DNA of 64,000 nt from FEB-7 sp963698265 (GCA_963698265.1 CAVOQC010000004.1:186001-250000), one strand, 5' to 3'; shown: positions 25,312 through 34,680, counted from the first letter of the stretch. Notes: a model not told the origin generated them from the sequence alone. Translations and numbers: made by a program.

Positions 25312-26504
25312 AGGCGTGCGAGGTCGGCGGTGCCGTCCTTGCCGTGGATGTCCTTGAGCGTCTGCAGTCCCCGCGAGCGGGCGCCACCCTTCAGTTGCGC
25401 GACGCCGAGCAGGAGCTTCGCGTCGTCTTCGCGCCGCAGCCCGCCCTTCTTGATGCCGCGCTCCATGAAGGCGAGGCCCTTCTGCGGGGCGCCCTCCATC
25501 ACGTAGCTGTAGCCCACGTTCACGAGGGCGTCGCCGCTCTTGTCCTCGAGGGCATCGTTCTCGACCCGGGCACGGGCATTCGCCGACTCGCCGAGGGTCT
25601 TCGTCACGAGGTCGCGAAGGCGCTGGTGGCGCTCGGCGTCCTTGCCCACGCCCAGCGCCTTCTCCGAGTAGCCCCGGTCGACGACCTTCTTCGCTTCCGC
25701 CGGGAACCCCGCCTGCAGGGAGAGCTGCGCCATTTCGAGGTAGTCGTTCGCGGAAGCGAGGTTCCCGGTCTCGAGCTTGAGGCGGTAGACGTCCAGCGAC
25801 AGCCGGCTGGAGAACCCGTTCTTGCGCTGGACGCGGTTGAGGAGATCCGTCCAGTATTCCTTCTTGGGATAGTGCGTCACCAGCCTTTCGATGGCGGAGA
25901 CATACCCCGAGTCGTCCTTCTGCTTGCTGTAGCAGTTGGCGAGGATCTGCAATTCCTGTTCGCTCGAGCGGCGGCCGTTGTCCCCGTCGCCCACGGCGCG
26001 CGAAACGCTGGCGCAGTCATTCAGGAGGAAGTACGACTGGATGAGCACGGTACGCACGGAGGAATCCGAACCGCCGTCCTTCTGGTATCGCTGGGCCCAT
26101 TGGGCCGCCTTGGCGTAGTCCCTGGCGTGGTAATGCAGCCCGGCGACCGCCTGCATGAGCTTGAGCTGCTCCGCCCCCGAGGCGCGTCCCGTGGCGATGA
26201 CCGCTTCGAAGGCGCGCGCCGCCTTGGTGTGATCGCCTGCGGCCGCGGCGATGCTGCCGCGCGTGCGTTCGATGATGTAGTTCTCGTAGGCCGTCTTGCC
26301 GGAGACCGCATCCGCCTCGTCGACCTTCTGGAGTGCATCGCGGTGCTTCCTCGCCTTGTAGAGCGCCTCGGCCGCCTGGAGGGGCTTGCCGACCTCGGGG
26401 CGGACGGTGTCCGCGTCGGCGCCCCGGGCCAGGGTGGAAACGGCGCCGGCCAGGAGAAGGGCGCCGGCGAATGCGCCCGCGCGAAGCATGTGGAAGCCGT
26501 TCAT
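25281..26504 (-). CDS. Exported TPR-repeat protein of the Ton operon
   Basis: The 407-residue protein has an N-terminal signal peptide (MNGFHMLRAGAFAGALLLAG... with cleavage near ARGA) and a long helical body with TPR-like repeats, for instance around residues 44-70, 95-145, 235-265 and 310-360. It would be periplasmic. It is the last gene of a minus-strand set tonB-exbB-exbD-exbD, 67 bp after the second exbD. TPR proteins encoded with Ton genes may assist complex assembly or interact with receptors; the exact role is unknown. It is not similar to TolA or Pal. Confidence 0.8.
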   Translation of the reverse strand: MNGFHMLRAGAFAGALLLAGAVSTLARGADADTVRPEVGKPLQAAEALYKARKHRDALQKVDEADAVSGKTAYENYIIERTRGSIAAAAGDHTKAARAFEAVIATGRASGAEQLKLMQAVAGLHYHARDYAKAAQWAQRYQKDGGSDSSVRTVLIQSYFLLNDCASVSRAVGDGDNGRRSSEQELQILANCYSKQKDDSGYVSAIERLVTHYPKKEYWTDLLNRVQRKNGFSSRLSLDVYRLKLETGNLASANDYLEMAQLSLQAGFPAEAKKVVDRGYSEKALGVGKDAERHQRLRDLVTKTLGESANARARVENDALEDKSGDALVNVGYSYVMEGAPQKGLAFMERGIKKGGLRREDDAKLLLGVAQLKGGARSRGLQTLKDIHGKDGTADLARLWILIGQRGA

Positions 26505-26571
26505 CGTGCGTTCTCCAGGTTTCTAAATCGACGGGGCCGCGCTCGCGGGCGCGGCCCCGGGCGTGCGGGCT

Positions 26572-27000
26572 TCAGTCGATGAACTGCTCGGCACCGATCA
26601 GGCCGATCTTCGTGATTCCGTGGCTCTGGGCCGACGCCATCACGCCCGCGACGTGCTTGTAGCTCACGATCTTGTTGGGCCGCAGGTGGAACTCCGGCTG
26701 GACGGCCTGGGCGGCGGCGTTCACGAACTTCGCATCCAGCGTCGGGCGATCGGCGATGGTGTCGCCGTTCCAGAGGATGGTGCCGTCGAAGTCCACCTCG
26801 ACGAGGATCACCTCCGGAGGCACGGTCGGCGGCGGGGGAGTGCCCACCGGCATGTTCAGCTTCACCGCGTGCGTCTGAATCGGGATGGTGATGATCAGCA
26901 TGATGATGAGCACCAGCATCACGTCGATGAGCGGCGTGGTGTTGATGTCGATCATCACTTCGGGATCGCCGCCTCCGCCCGAGCCGACTTGCATGCCCAT
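26572..27000 (-). CDS. exbD: ExbD-family proton-channel protein (second copy)
   Basis: The 142-residue protein has a short cytoplasmic start, one transmembrane helix with the key acid in NTTPLIDVMLVLIIM (Asp at about residue 25) and a periplasmic C-terminal domain. ExbD forms the ExbB-ExbD motor that powers TonB. It lies 24 bp after the first exbD, giving the tonB-exbB-exbD1-exbD2 order known from Xanthomonas. The two copies differ through most of the periplasmic domain, so they are not a recent duplication. Confidence 0.93.
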   Translation of the reverse strand: MGMQVGSGGGGDPEVMIDINTTPLIDVMLVLIIMLIITIPIQTHAVKLNMPVGTPPPPTVPPEVILVEVDFDGTILWNGDTIADRPTLDAKFVNAAAQAVQPEFHLRPNKIVSYKHVAGVMASAQSHGITKIGLIGAEQFID

Positions 27001-27024
27001 GGTCGTTCCTTTCGAATGATGCGT

Positions 27025-27456
27025 TCAGACGCCGCGCGCGGGGGGCTCGGTGATGAAGCCGATCTTCAAGATCGAGGCGCGCTGGCAGGTCGCGACGACG
27101 CGCCCGACGAACTCGTAGCGGGCCTCCTCGTCGGCGCGAACGTGTATCTCGGGCTGCGGCACGAGCACCGCGACCTTCTTCAACTTCTCGAAGAGCGCCT
27201 TGGAGCTCGGAACCATCTCCATTCCCCAGAATACGTCACCGTCCCTGTTCACGGAGATGACGATGTTTTCCGGCTTCGTCTGCGTGGGGACGTTGCGCTC
27301 CTTCGGCAGCTCCATCGGGATCTGCTGGATGACGACGGGGATGGTGATCAGGAAGATGATGAGCAGCACCAGCATCACGTCGACGAGCGGCGTGGTATTG
27401 ATGGCGGACATCACCTCCTGGTCTTCCTCGACGCCTTGTCCGACGGTCATAGACAT
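27025..27456 (-). CDS. exbD: ExbD-family proton-channel protein (first copy)
   Basis: The 143-residue protein shows the same layout: short N-terminus, membrane helix with NTTPLVDVMLVLLII (Asp at about residue 26) and a periplasmic domain with PEIHVRADEEARYEFVGRV. It is 4 bp from the exbB stop, indicating translation together with ExbB. It is the more typical ExbD of the pair. Confidence 0.94.
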   Translation of the reverse strand: MSMTVGQGVEEDQEVMSAINTTPLVDVMLVLLIIFLITIPVVIQQIPMELPKERNVPTQTKPENIVISVNRDGDVFWGMEMVPSSKALFEKLKKVAVLVPQPEIHVRADEEARYEFVGRVVATCQRASILKIGFITEPPARGV

Positions 27457-27460
27457 GGCG

Positions 27461-28336
27461 TCAGGCCTTGGCTTTCCTGGCCGCGCCGCTCACGATCACG
27501 AGGTGCAGGTCCGCGCTGAATCCGCGCAGGTGCTCCATCGCCACCTTGTTCCGGCGGACGAGCCAGTTGTAGCCCAGCACCGCCGGCACGGCGACGGCGA
27601 GGCCGAAGGCGGTCATGATGAGCGCCTCGCCCACCGGGCCCGCGACCTTGTCGATCGACGCCTGCCCGGCGATGCCGATGGCGGTGAGCGCGTGGTAGAT
27701 GCCCCACACCGTGCCGAAGAGGCCGACGAACGGGGCGGTGGAGCCCACCGTCGCGAGGAACGCGAGGCCGTCCTGGAGCCGGCTGCCGACGTTCTCGACG
27801 CCGCGCTGGATGGACATCGTCACCCATTCATTGAGGTCGATCTGCTCGAGGAGCTTGCCCTCGTGGTGCTTGGTCGCCTCCATGCCGGATTCGGCGATGA
27901 AGCGGAAGGGGCTGCCTTCCTTGAGCCCGGACACGCCTTCGGCAACGGAGCCCGAGGACCAGAAGGTCGACTTGACCCTGGCGGCTTCCCGGAACAGCTT
28001 GAACTGCTCGTAGACCTTCACGAACATGATGTACCACGAGCCCATCGACATGATGGCCAGGATGATCAGCGTGCCCTTGGACACCCAGTCGCCCTGCTTC
28101 CAGAGGGCCTCGAGGCCGTACGGGTTCTCGATCGTGTCCTTTTCCGTCACGGGCCCGGGCGGCGGCATCGGGGCGGGCTTCGGGGCCTCGGCGGGGCTCG
28201 CCGCATCGGCGGGCTTTGCCGCGTCGGCGGCCGGGGCCTGGGCGTGCGCCGTGGCGGAAAACACCAGCGAAGCTGCGGGGGCGCAGGCAAAGATGATGGC
28301 CGCAAGCAGCGCGGGCAGTCGGCGGATCAGGTGCAT
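27461..28336 (-). CDS. exbB: ExbB-family motor protein with N-terminal signal/Ala-Pro extension
   Basis: The 291-residue protein has a cleavable-looking leader (to about SATAHA), an Ala/Pro-rich linker (about 33-68), then the MotA/TolQ/ExbB core with three membrane helices (about 88-108, 190-212 and 225-247) including GLFGTVWGIYHAL and the conserved GPVGEALIMTAFGLAVAVPAV. It uses proton motive force to energise TonB. A strong GGAGGA ribosome site precedes ATG 28336. Such an N-terminal extension occurs in the exbB of several Proteobacteria with multiple Ton systems. Confidence 0.93.
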   Translation of the reverse strand: MHLIRRLPALLAAIIFACAPAASLVFSATAHAQAPAADAAKPADAASPAEAPKPAPMPPPGPVTEKDTIENPYGLEALWKQGDWVSKGTLIILAIMSMGSWYIMFVKVYEQFKLFREAARVKSTFWSSGSVAEGVSGLKEGSPFRFIAESGMEATKHHEGKLLEQIDLNEWVTMSIQRGVENVGSRLQDGLAFLATVGSTAPFVGLFGTVWGIYHALTAIGIAGQASIDKVAGPVGEALIMTAFGLAVAVPAVLGYNWLVRRNKVAMEHLRGFSADLHLVIVSGAARKAKA

Positions 28337-28394
28337 GTGTATTCCTCCAAATTTCCTGGTGACGTGCTGCGGGTGAGTGAGGGCCGACGGAGCG

Positions 28395-29039
28395 TCAGTC
28401 CGTAAGCTTGAAATCGATGTCCACCTCGCCGATGAAGCCCACGGCTTCCGGCGCGAACCGCCATTGCGACAGTGCCCGGATGACCTCGCGATCGAAGATG
28501 CGCGGCGGTTTCGCCTTGATGATCCGGACTTCGGATACGGTCCCGTCGGGGCGGATCACCAGGTGGGCGACGATGCTGCCGCTCTGGATGCCGTCGCGGA
28601 TCGCCTGGCGCGGGAATACCGGCCGCACGATCTCGCCCACGGGCCGCACGTTCTTGCGAACCACGGGCGCAGGTGGCGCGGGCGGAGCGGGCGGCGCCGC
28701 CTTGGGCGGTGGCCCCGGAGGCGGTTTCGTCGTGGTGACCGTCGTGATGGTCGGCGCCTGTTGCGCCTGGACGGGAACCTGGATGTTCACCTCGGGCGGC
28801 GGGATGAACGGCGGCGGCGGCGGCGCGAGCTTCGGCGGCGGCGGCGGCGGGGTATCCGGGAGCGGCTTCTTGATCTCCTCGATGATCTTGGTCTCCAAGG
28901 GCGCCTTGATGACCTCGACCACCTTCCTGGCGAGGCCGCTGACCAGCGCATAGCCCACGAGCAAGTGCAGGAGGCCGACCATGATCACGCTCGGCAAGTG
29001 CCGAGCCGGGTTTCGCTGGGTCTCCCTATAGCTCTTCAT
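28395..29039 (-). CDS. tonB: TonB, energy transducer
   Basis: The 214-residue protein has an N-terminal anchor (about 16-37) with the conserved histidine in GLLHLLVG, a proline-rich rigid spacer (about 58-130, with PPPPPPK and PAPPAPPAP), and a C-terminal TonB domain with VFPRQAIRDG (equivalent to YPxxA), GTVSEVRIIKA and REVIRALSQWRF. It couples the ExbB-ExbD motor to outer membrane receptors. ATG 29039 marks the family start; frame is open further upstream. It is the first gene of the set and its two likely clients, the receptors at 31567 and 37100, are close by. Confidence 0.95.
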   Translation of the reverse strand: MKSYRETQRNPARHLPSVIMVGLLHLLVGYALVSGLARKVVEVIKAPLETKIIEEIKKPLPDTPPPPPPKLAPPPPPFIPPPEVNIQVPVQAQQAPTITTVTTTKPPPGPPPKAAPPAPPAPPAPVVRKNVRPVGEIVRPVFPRQAIRDGIQSGSIVAHLVIRPDGTVSEVRIIKAKPPRIFDREVIRALSQWRFAPEAVGFIGEVDIDFKLTD

Positions 29040-29151
29040 GAAGCCACCCTCTACCCCCTCGACGCGTGTAAGCGCCATTTGGCCACGGCGGCCCCTGCGG
29101 CCGCCCGTTATGCAGGCCGCGTGCCGACTCCGGACACACGGGTTTGCCGCC

Positions 29152-29187
29152 CCCTCCCGAAAATGACCGTTCAAGGGAGGGACCGTT
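29152..29187. promoter_or_regulatory. Inverted and direct repeats between tonB and the beta-hydroxylase gene
   Basis: In the 195-bp divergent region, CCCTCCC (29152-29158) and GGGAGGG (29175-29181) form a perfect 7-bp inverted repeat, and GACCGTT occurs twice (29165-29171 and 29181-29187), 16 bp apart. An AT-rich patch at 29198-29212 could hold a -10 for the plus-strand gene. A shared operator is possible but not demonstrated. Confidence 0.35.
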
Positions 29188-29234
29188 TCAGAAGCCCCGA
29201 ATTTTATTCGACAATCCGGCCAAATGCCAGCGCC

Positions 29235-30434
29235 ATGCATAATGGGAAATCCATGGAAAACCCCCGCAAGGACGCCCGATCGCTGGCCACGGAAGGAATG
29301 CTCGCATTGCGCTCGGGAAATGCGCGAAAGGCGCGGGAGGCGTTCGAGGCCATCGTCTCCGCAGGGGCGGACGACGCATCGGCCTGCACCGGGCTCGCGA
29401 TTGCCTGTCGCCAGCTCGAGGATGGTCCCGCGTCCCTGGCGGCCATCGACCGGGCACTGGCCCGCGAGCCCCGCAACCTGCGCGCCATGATCGTCAAGGG
29501 CGACCTGCTCGACTGGCAGGGCGACCCACGGGGCGCGTCCTCGCATTACCTGGCCGCAGTCACCCTCGCCCGCGCGGCAGGGCAGGTGCCTGTCGATCTC
29601 CACGAGGACCTGGCCCGGGCCCAAGCCCAGTGCGAGCGCTTAGGCGGGCAGATCGAGCAGAGCATCCGTGCGAGGCTCGCCACGCAGGGTTTCCTGGAAG
29701 GGCGCTCGTCTGGCCGGTTCCTGCAGTCGCTCGACATTCTCTTCGGCCGGAAGACGGTCTACTACCAGCAGCCGCGGTACTACTTCTTTCCGGGGCTCGC
29801 GCACATTCCGTTCTTCGACCGTGCGGGATTTGCGTGGCTCGACCGGGTCGAGGCCGCGACGCCAGGCATCCGTGCCGAGTTGGTCGAGGTCATGAAGCAG
29901 GATTCGGCATTCAGTCCCTATGTGCAGGGCGATCCGCGCCGGCCCCGCAACGAGCAGGACGGCATGCTGGACAACCCGGACTGGAGCGCGTTCTACCTCT
30001 GGAAGAACGGGGAAGCCGTTGCCGAGAACGCCGCACGCTGCCCACAGGCGATGGCCGCGCTCGCCGAGGCGCCCATAGCGCGCGTGGCGAACCGTTCGCC
30101 TTCGATCCTCTTTTCGCTGCTGCGCCCCGGGGCGCACATCCCGCCGCACTGCGGGCTCGTCAACACGCGCCTCATCTGCCACCTGCCGCTCATCGTGCCG
30201 GGGCAGTGCGTCTTCCGGGTGGGAAGCGAGACACGGGAATGGGTGGAAGGGAAGGCCTGGGTTTTCGACGATTCGATCGAACACGAGGCATGGAACCGGA
30301 GCGACGGGACGCGCGTGATCCTGCTCTTCGAGATCTGGCGACCGGAGCTTTCGGAGGAGGAGCGGGCGTTCGTGGCGGCGATGTTCGAGGCGATCGATGC
30401 CTGCGGCGGCGAGCGGCCGGCGTGGGAAATCTAG
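29235..30434 (+). CDS. Aspartyl/asparaginyl beta-hydroxylase with N-terminal TPR-like region
   Basis: The 399-residue protein has TPR-like helical repeats in residues about 12-140 and an AspH-type Fe(II)/2-oxoglutarate oxygenase domain at about 180-375. The iron ligands are predicted as His305 in PPHCGLVNTRLICHLPL and His350 in FDDSIEHEAWN, with Arg360 as the 2-oxoglutarate anchor; the family lacks the usual acidic third ligand. Eukaryotic AspH hydroxylates Asp/Asn in EGF-like domains; bacterial substrates are mostly unknown. ATG at 29235 was used; 29253 is an alternative. It is divergent from tonB and 18 bp ahead of a methyltransferase, so a role in modifying a receptor, peptide or TPR partner is inferred. 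Confidence 0.88.
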   Translation: MHNGKSMENPRKDARSLATEGMLALRSGNARKAREAFEAIVSAGADDASACTGLAIACRQLEDGPASLAAIDRALAREPRNLRAMIVKGDLLDWQGDPRGASSHYLAAVTLARAAGQVPVDLHEDLARAQAQCERLGGQIEQSIRARLATQGFLEGRSSGRFLQSLDILFGRKTVYYQQPRYYFFPGLAHIPFFDRAGFAWLDRVEAATPGIRAELVEVMKQDSAFSPYVQGDPRRPRNEQDGMLDNPDWSAFYLWKNGEAVAENAARCPQAMAALAEAPIARVANRSPSILFSLLRPGAHIPPHCGLVNTRLICHLPLIVPGQCVFRVGSETREWVEGKAWVFDDSIEHEAWNRSDGTRVILLFEIWRPELSEEERAFVAAMFEAIDACGGERPAWEI

Positions 30435-30452
30435 CCGGAAGGTGACTGGACC

Positions 30453-31439
30453 ATGGCCGACGCAGATGCTGAAAGGGTTCGGGGCGCGGGCGCCTGGAAC
30501 GACTACTGGCGCCTCACGTCCGAGACCGCGGCGCACCGGGCCGGTGGACCGCAGGACGAGGCGCTTTCCCGGTTCTGGAGCGGCGTGTGTTCCCGGCAGT
30601 TCGAGGGCAGCGTGGCGGGTCGAGTACTCGACTTCGCCTGCGGCAGTGGTGCCGTCACCGAAATCGCATTGAAGGCCGCAGGAGCGGCCGGAGCCAAACC
30701 GGTCCTGATCGGATTCGACGGTGCGAGGACGGCGGCCGACGCCTACCGGGTTCGTTTTCCCGGCGCCTTGGCCGTGGTGGCGGACGCGATCCGCACGCCA
30801 TTTCCCGACGGAGCCTTCGATGTGGTTGCCAGCCAGTTCGGCCTGGAGTACGCGGGCATCGGCGCCGTCGACGAGGCCGCGCGCCTGGTGGCCCGCGGGG
30901 GGGTGCTCGCAGCGGTCGTGCACCGGAGGGAGGGCGCCCTGTTCCGCGAGTGCGAAGCGAATCTTCGGGCGGTGGAGCGGGTGCGGGCCTCGCGGATCCT
31001 CGCGACCGCCAAGGAAGCCTTTCGAAGGGGCACGGCGGCGATTCGCGGCCACGGGAGTCGCTCCGAGTTCCAGAGGGCGGAAGAGCGGTTTGCCGCGGCC
31101 GTGACCGAGGTGGACCGCGTCCTGGGCGATTGCGGCGATGGCGTCGCGGGCGGAACCGTACACCGGATGTATGCCGATCTCGGGCACATGTACCGGCGCC
31201 TGGGCGCCTTCGATCCCTCCGAAGTGGCCCTCTGGGCGGACCGCATGGAAGCGGAAGTGGATGCCTATGCGGGGCGGATGTCCGCGATGGTGGAGTCGGC
31301 GCTGGACGCGGCGGGGCTGCGCGAAGCCTCTGCACGTGCGCAGGCTCGTGGCTTGTCCGTTCGGATGGCGGAGGAACTGCGCACCGTGCGGGAGGGCGAG
31401 GTCTCGGCCGCCTGGGTGCTCGTCTGCGATCGACCGTAG
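30453..31439 (+). CDS. Class I SAM-dependent methyltransferase
   Basis: The 328-residue protein has a Rossmann-type methyltransferase core with motif I RVLDFACGSGAVTE (about residues 57-70), an acidic strand end GFDGARTA for SAM ribose and a post-motif FDVVASQFGLEYAG. The C-terminal 140 residues are helical and charged and may define the substrate. It follows the beta-hydroxylase by 18 bp, so the two are probably one transcript and may act in sequence. Substrate unknown. Confidence 0.85.
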   Translation: MADADAERVRGAGAWNDYWRLTSETAAHRAGGPQDEALSRFWSGVCSRQFEGSVAGRVLDFACGSGAVTEIALKAAGAAGAKPVLIGFDGARTAADAYRVRFPGALAVVADAIRTPFPDGAFDVVASQFGLEYAGIGAVDEAARLVARGGVLAAVVHRREGALFRECEANLRAVERVRASRILATAKEAFRRGTAAIRGHGSRSEFQRAEERFAAAVTEVDRVLGDCGDGVAGGTVHRMYADLGHMYRRLGAFDPSEVALWADRMEAEVDAYAGRMSAMVESALDAAGLREASARAQARGLSVRMAEELRTVREGEVSAAWVLVCDRP

Positions 31440-31517
31440 GCGAATAGGGGATTCGGTCGCAATGCCGCCCCCCTGGTCCGACGGCAGCGGTCGTCCTCGG
31501 CAAGGCGCGGACGAAAA

Positions 31518-31543
31518 AAACGGCGAGCCGAAGCTCGCCGTTT
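31518..31543 (-). terminator. Rho-independent terminator of the first TonB-dependent receptor gene (possibly bidirectional)
   Basis: Perfect 10-bp stem AAACGGCGAG/CTCGCCGTTT around a 6-nt loop. On the minus strand it is followed by a run of T. It sits between the convergent methyltransferase and receptor genes and may serve both. Confidence 0.85.
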
Positions 31544-31566
31544 GTTCTTGAAGCCGACCCTGTCGG

Positions 31567-34542
31567 TCAGAACTTCGCGGTCAGGGTCACGAACACCTTG
31601 CGGCCCAGCGCATCGTAGACCTGCGGGAACGTGTTGCCGTTGCCGAAGCCGGCGCCGACCTGGGCGCTGAGCGGCGGATCCCGGTCGAGCAGGTTGTTGA
31701 TGCCACCGCGCAGCGTGATGTTCTTCGTGGCCGACCAGGCGGCCGCGATGTCGATGTAGTTCTGCGCCGCGAGCTTCCGGTCCACGTCCCGCACGATCCC
31801 CGTGAGCAACGGGTTGTCGCTGGTCCGCTCGAAGAGGACCTCCGAGATGTAGCGCCAGGTGAGCGCAACGTCGACGTTCCAGGGGGTCTGCCATGTCGCA
31901 CGGGCCTTGTGGCGCCACTCGGGCAGCGGCGTGCCGCAGGTGCCGGAGCCGTACAGTCCCGCGCAATCGTACTCGCCCAGGCCCGGAACCGGCTCCTGCT
32001 TGAACTCCTTCAGGTACGTGCCGATGATGTTCAGGTTCAGGCTGCCGAAGCCGGGAAGCTTGTGGTTGTAGTCGGCCGAAACGTCGACGCCGGACGTCCT
32101 CCACTTCGACAGGTTCTGGTTCGTCGCGACGATCTGGGCCTGCGGGGTGGCCCACAGCGTCCCGATCGCGTCGCGAGTGATCAGGTTGCAGAACGACCCG
32201 TTGTCCAGGCACTGCTGCAGGATCACCGTCGGCGGCAGGGTGCTGATGATGTCCTCGACCTTCATGTTGAAGTAGTCGACCGTGACGTTCAGGTCGCGCA
32301 TCGGCGTGACCACCACACCGAGGGTGGAGGTCTTGCCCGTCTCCGGCTTCAGGTTCGGGTTGCCGCCCTGGAGGTAGTTGTACTGCCCCGCCGTGCTGTC
32401 GATGATGCGGCCGTACTGCGCCGCCGTGACGCCGGTGCGCGCGCACTGCTCGAACGTGGCTACCGGGGTGGCCCCGGCGCAAGGATCGAAGTCGTTGTCG
32501 TAGAGCGCGAGACCCTGCGCCCGGAACAGCTCGATGATGTTGGCCGCACGGACCGCCTGCTGGTAGCTGCCGCGGAACCGGACATTCTTGACCGGCGCCC
32601 AATCGACGCCCAGGCCGTAGGAGTCGGACGATTGGCCGGTCGAGTAGTCGGAATTGCGGTAGCTTCCGTTCACGCTCAGGAGGTGCATGAACTGCGCGCC
32701 CTCGATGAGGGGGGCACGGGCTTCGACAAACAGGTCATTGACGGTGTACTTGCCGTTCAGGCCGATCGTCGGTCCGCCCTGGCCGAACAGGTCGCCGGTG
32801 GAGAACGCGGAATCGGTGAGGAGTTCGAGCTTCTCCACGCGGCGCTCGGCGCCGAACGCGATGCCCACGCCGCTCTTCGCGGCCGGGAACTGGATGCCGT
32901 AGTTGCCCAGGTCGGCCGAGAGGGACGCGCCCTGGACGCTTTGCGACGTGTAGCCCTTCTGAATGCCCGGTGTGGCGAGGTAGGCGACGGCCGCCGGCGT
33001 CACGCCGCCCGGGGCCCAGATGTTGTAGGGCACGCAGCCCGGATCGGAGCCATCGAGCACGGAAGCGCAGACCGGGGCGCCCGAGGTCGGGTCGGTCACG
33101 ACATCCATCGCGCGGCCCGCGCGGATTTTCGAGAAGTCGTTCAGGTAGGCCTCGGAATAGTTCACCCGGCCGTGCTGGACGAAGACGTCGTAGTTCCAGT
33201 GCTTCGCGATCTCGCCTTTCATGCCGATGACGCCGCGGTACGAGGTGTGGCCGAGGGTGTCCTGGCGCCCGCCGCCTTCAACGTTGCGGCGAAGGATGAA
33301 CATGTCAGCCGTATCGCCGGGGTTGTTGAGCAGCAGGAGGTTGCGCCAGCCCGCGCTGAGCAGCGGGTTTTCGAACCGGATCGCGCGGGTGTTGGGCGCG
33401 AGCAGGGGGTTATCCGAAGCGACGAGGCCGAACAGGCCGCTGGGCGCGATCTGCGCCGTGGTCTGGTCGTCGTGCAGCATGAGCTCGGTGTACACCCGGG
33501 CGCTCGGGTTCACGTCGTAGTGCGCGAACGCGCTTGCCGTGTACCGCTCGGAAGGACGCTGGAAGTAGTTGAGCGGCCCGTAGTTGTAGAGGTTGAGGGC
33601 GGCGTTGAACGGAACCGGGTTGCCGTCCGCACCGACCGTGTGGTCGACGCTGTCCAGGCTTCCGTCCAGGGCGTTGCCGAAGAAGCGGCCCGGGAAGCTG
33701 GTCGACGAGCCGCCGCAGGTGAAGCCGGCCGCGTTGGAGCCGAGGGCGCACGAGCTGTAGTCGCGCTCCGACTGCAGGAGGGCGCGCGTCTTCTTGTAGC
33801 CCAGGTAGACCGTGGCATTGCCCCGGCCGTCGGCGAAGTTGCTGCCGAGCGTGATGTTGTATTCCGACTCCTCGCCGTCGCGGCTCTTGTCGCCGGGGAC
33901 GATGAATTGCGGGTTCGTGAGCGCGCGGCCTGCGATGAGGCTCGCGACGCCCTGGGGGTTGTCCTGCTGGTGGTTGTAGAAGCTGTGGTTGATCTCGCCC
34001 TCTACGCCCTGGAACTTGTCGTTCATGATGAAGTTCACGACGCCGGCGACGGCGTCGGAACCGTAGATCGCCGAGGCGCCGCCCGTCAGCACCTCGACCC
34101 GCTTGATCATGCCGGCGGGAATGGCGTTCAGGTCCGTCGCGTACAGGCCGGGAGAGCCGGCCGGGAGACGGCGACCGTTGACCAGCACCAGGGTGCGGTC
34201 GGCGCCGAGGTTGCGCAGGTTCACCGTCGCGGTGCCGGAGGCGCCGTTGGAAATGTTGCCGCCCTGGTCAGCAAAGACCTGGGGCAGGTTGTTCAGCAGG
34301 TTCTCGACGTTACGCACGCCCTCGAACTTGATGTCCTGGGCGCTGATCAGGTTGACGGGGCTGCTTCCCTCGAGGTTCGGGGGCGGAATGCGCGTGCCCG
34401 TGATCTCGAGCTTCTCCACGGTGGTGGGCGTGGTGGCTTGCGCGAAGACCAGGGGCGCGGCCATCAGCGAGATCGCGATCTCGGTGGCGACGACGCACGT
34501 CTTCCTCCTGAAGGACTTGGCCGGCTGCTTGTTCTTGATCAT
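31567..34542 (-). CDS. TonB-dependent outer membrane receptor (first)
   Basis: The 991-residue protein has a signal peptide ending near MAAPLVFAQA, a TonB-box-like segment VEKLEITGTRI (about residues 43-53), a plug domain with GADRTLVLVNGRRLPAG and GGASAIYGSDAVAGVVNF, and a large C-terminal beta-barrel ending in an aromatic residue (LTAKF). No STN signalling domain is present, so transcriptional self-signalling is unlikely. ATG 34542 has a GAGGAG ribosome site; an upstream ATG (34587) is less likely. The N-terminal layout is of the Caulobacter/Xanthomonas receptor type rather than a classical siderophore receptor. The ligand is unknown; the adjacent secreted peptidase suggests peptide-related substrates. 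Confidence 0.92.
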   Translation of the reverse strand: MIKNKQPAKSFRRKTCVVATEIAISLMAAPLVFAQATTPTTVEKLEITGTRIPPPNLEGSSPVNLISAQDIKFEGVRNVENLLNNLPQVFADQGGNISNGASGTATVNLRNLGADRTLVLVNGRRLPAGSPGLYATDLNAIPAGMIKRVEVLTGGASAIYGSDAVAGVVNFIMNDKFQGVEGEINHSFYNHQQDNPQGVASLIAGRALTNPQFIVPGDKSRDGEESEYNITLGSNFADGRGNATVYLGYKKTRALLQSERDYSSCALGSNAAGFTCGGSSTSFPGRFFGNALDGSLDSVDHTVGADGNPVPFNAALNLYNYGPLNYFQRPSERYTASAFAHYDVNPSARVYTELMLHDDQTTAQIAPSGLFGLVASDNPLLAPNTRAIRFENPLLSAGWRNLLLLNNPGDTADMFILRRNVEGGGRQDTLGHTSYRGVIGMKGEIAKHWNYDVFVQHGRVNYSEAYLNDFSKIRAGRAMDVVTDPTSGAPVCASVLDGSDPGCVPYNIWAPGGVTPAAVAYLATPGIQKGYTSQSVQGASLSADLGNYGIQFPAAKSGVGIAFGAERRVEKLELLTDSAFSTGDLFGQGGPTIGLNGKYTVNDLFVEARAPLIEGAQFMHLLSVNGSYRNSDYSTGQSSDSYGLGVDWAPVKNVRFRGSYQQAVRAANIIELFRAQGLALYDNDFDPCAGATPVATFEQCARTGVTAAQYGRIIDSTAGQYNYLQGGNPNLKPETGKTSTLGVVVTPMRDLNVTVDYFNMKVEDIISTLPPTVILQQCLDNGSFCNLITRDAIGTLWATPQAQIVATNQNLSKWRTSGVDVSADYNHKLPGFGSLNLNIIGTYLKEFKQEPVPGLGEYDCAGLYGSGTCGTPLPEWRHKARATWQTPWNVDVALTWRYISEVLFERTSDNPLLTGIVRDVDRKLAAQNYIDIAAAWSATKNITLRGGINNLLDRDPPLSAQVGAGFGNGNTFPQVYDALGRKVFVTLTAKF

Positions 34543-34680
34543 CAAGGGCTCCTCAATTGACTTGGTTAAGCGAAACGTCCGATCCAACTCGGTCGATCCC
34601 GGGGCGTCGTCGTTACGGTGGCTGTTACGGATAGCGGCTGTGCCACGGGAATCATCGCGTTGCCCCGGTCGTAAACATAT

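Noticed and set aside
31909..34560. An 883-codon open frame on the plus strand opposite the first receptor
   Set aside because: Antisense shadow; composition dominated by Arg, Val and Ala, and no ribosome site or motif.
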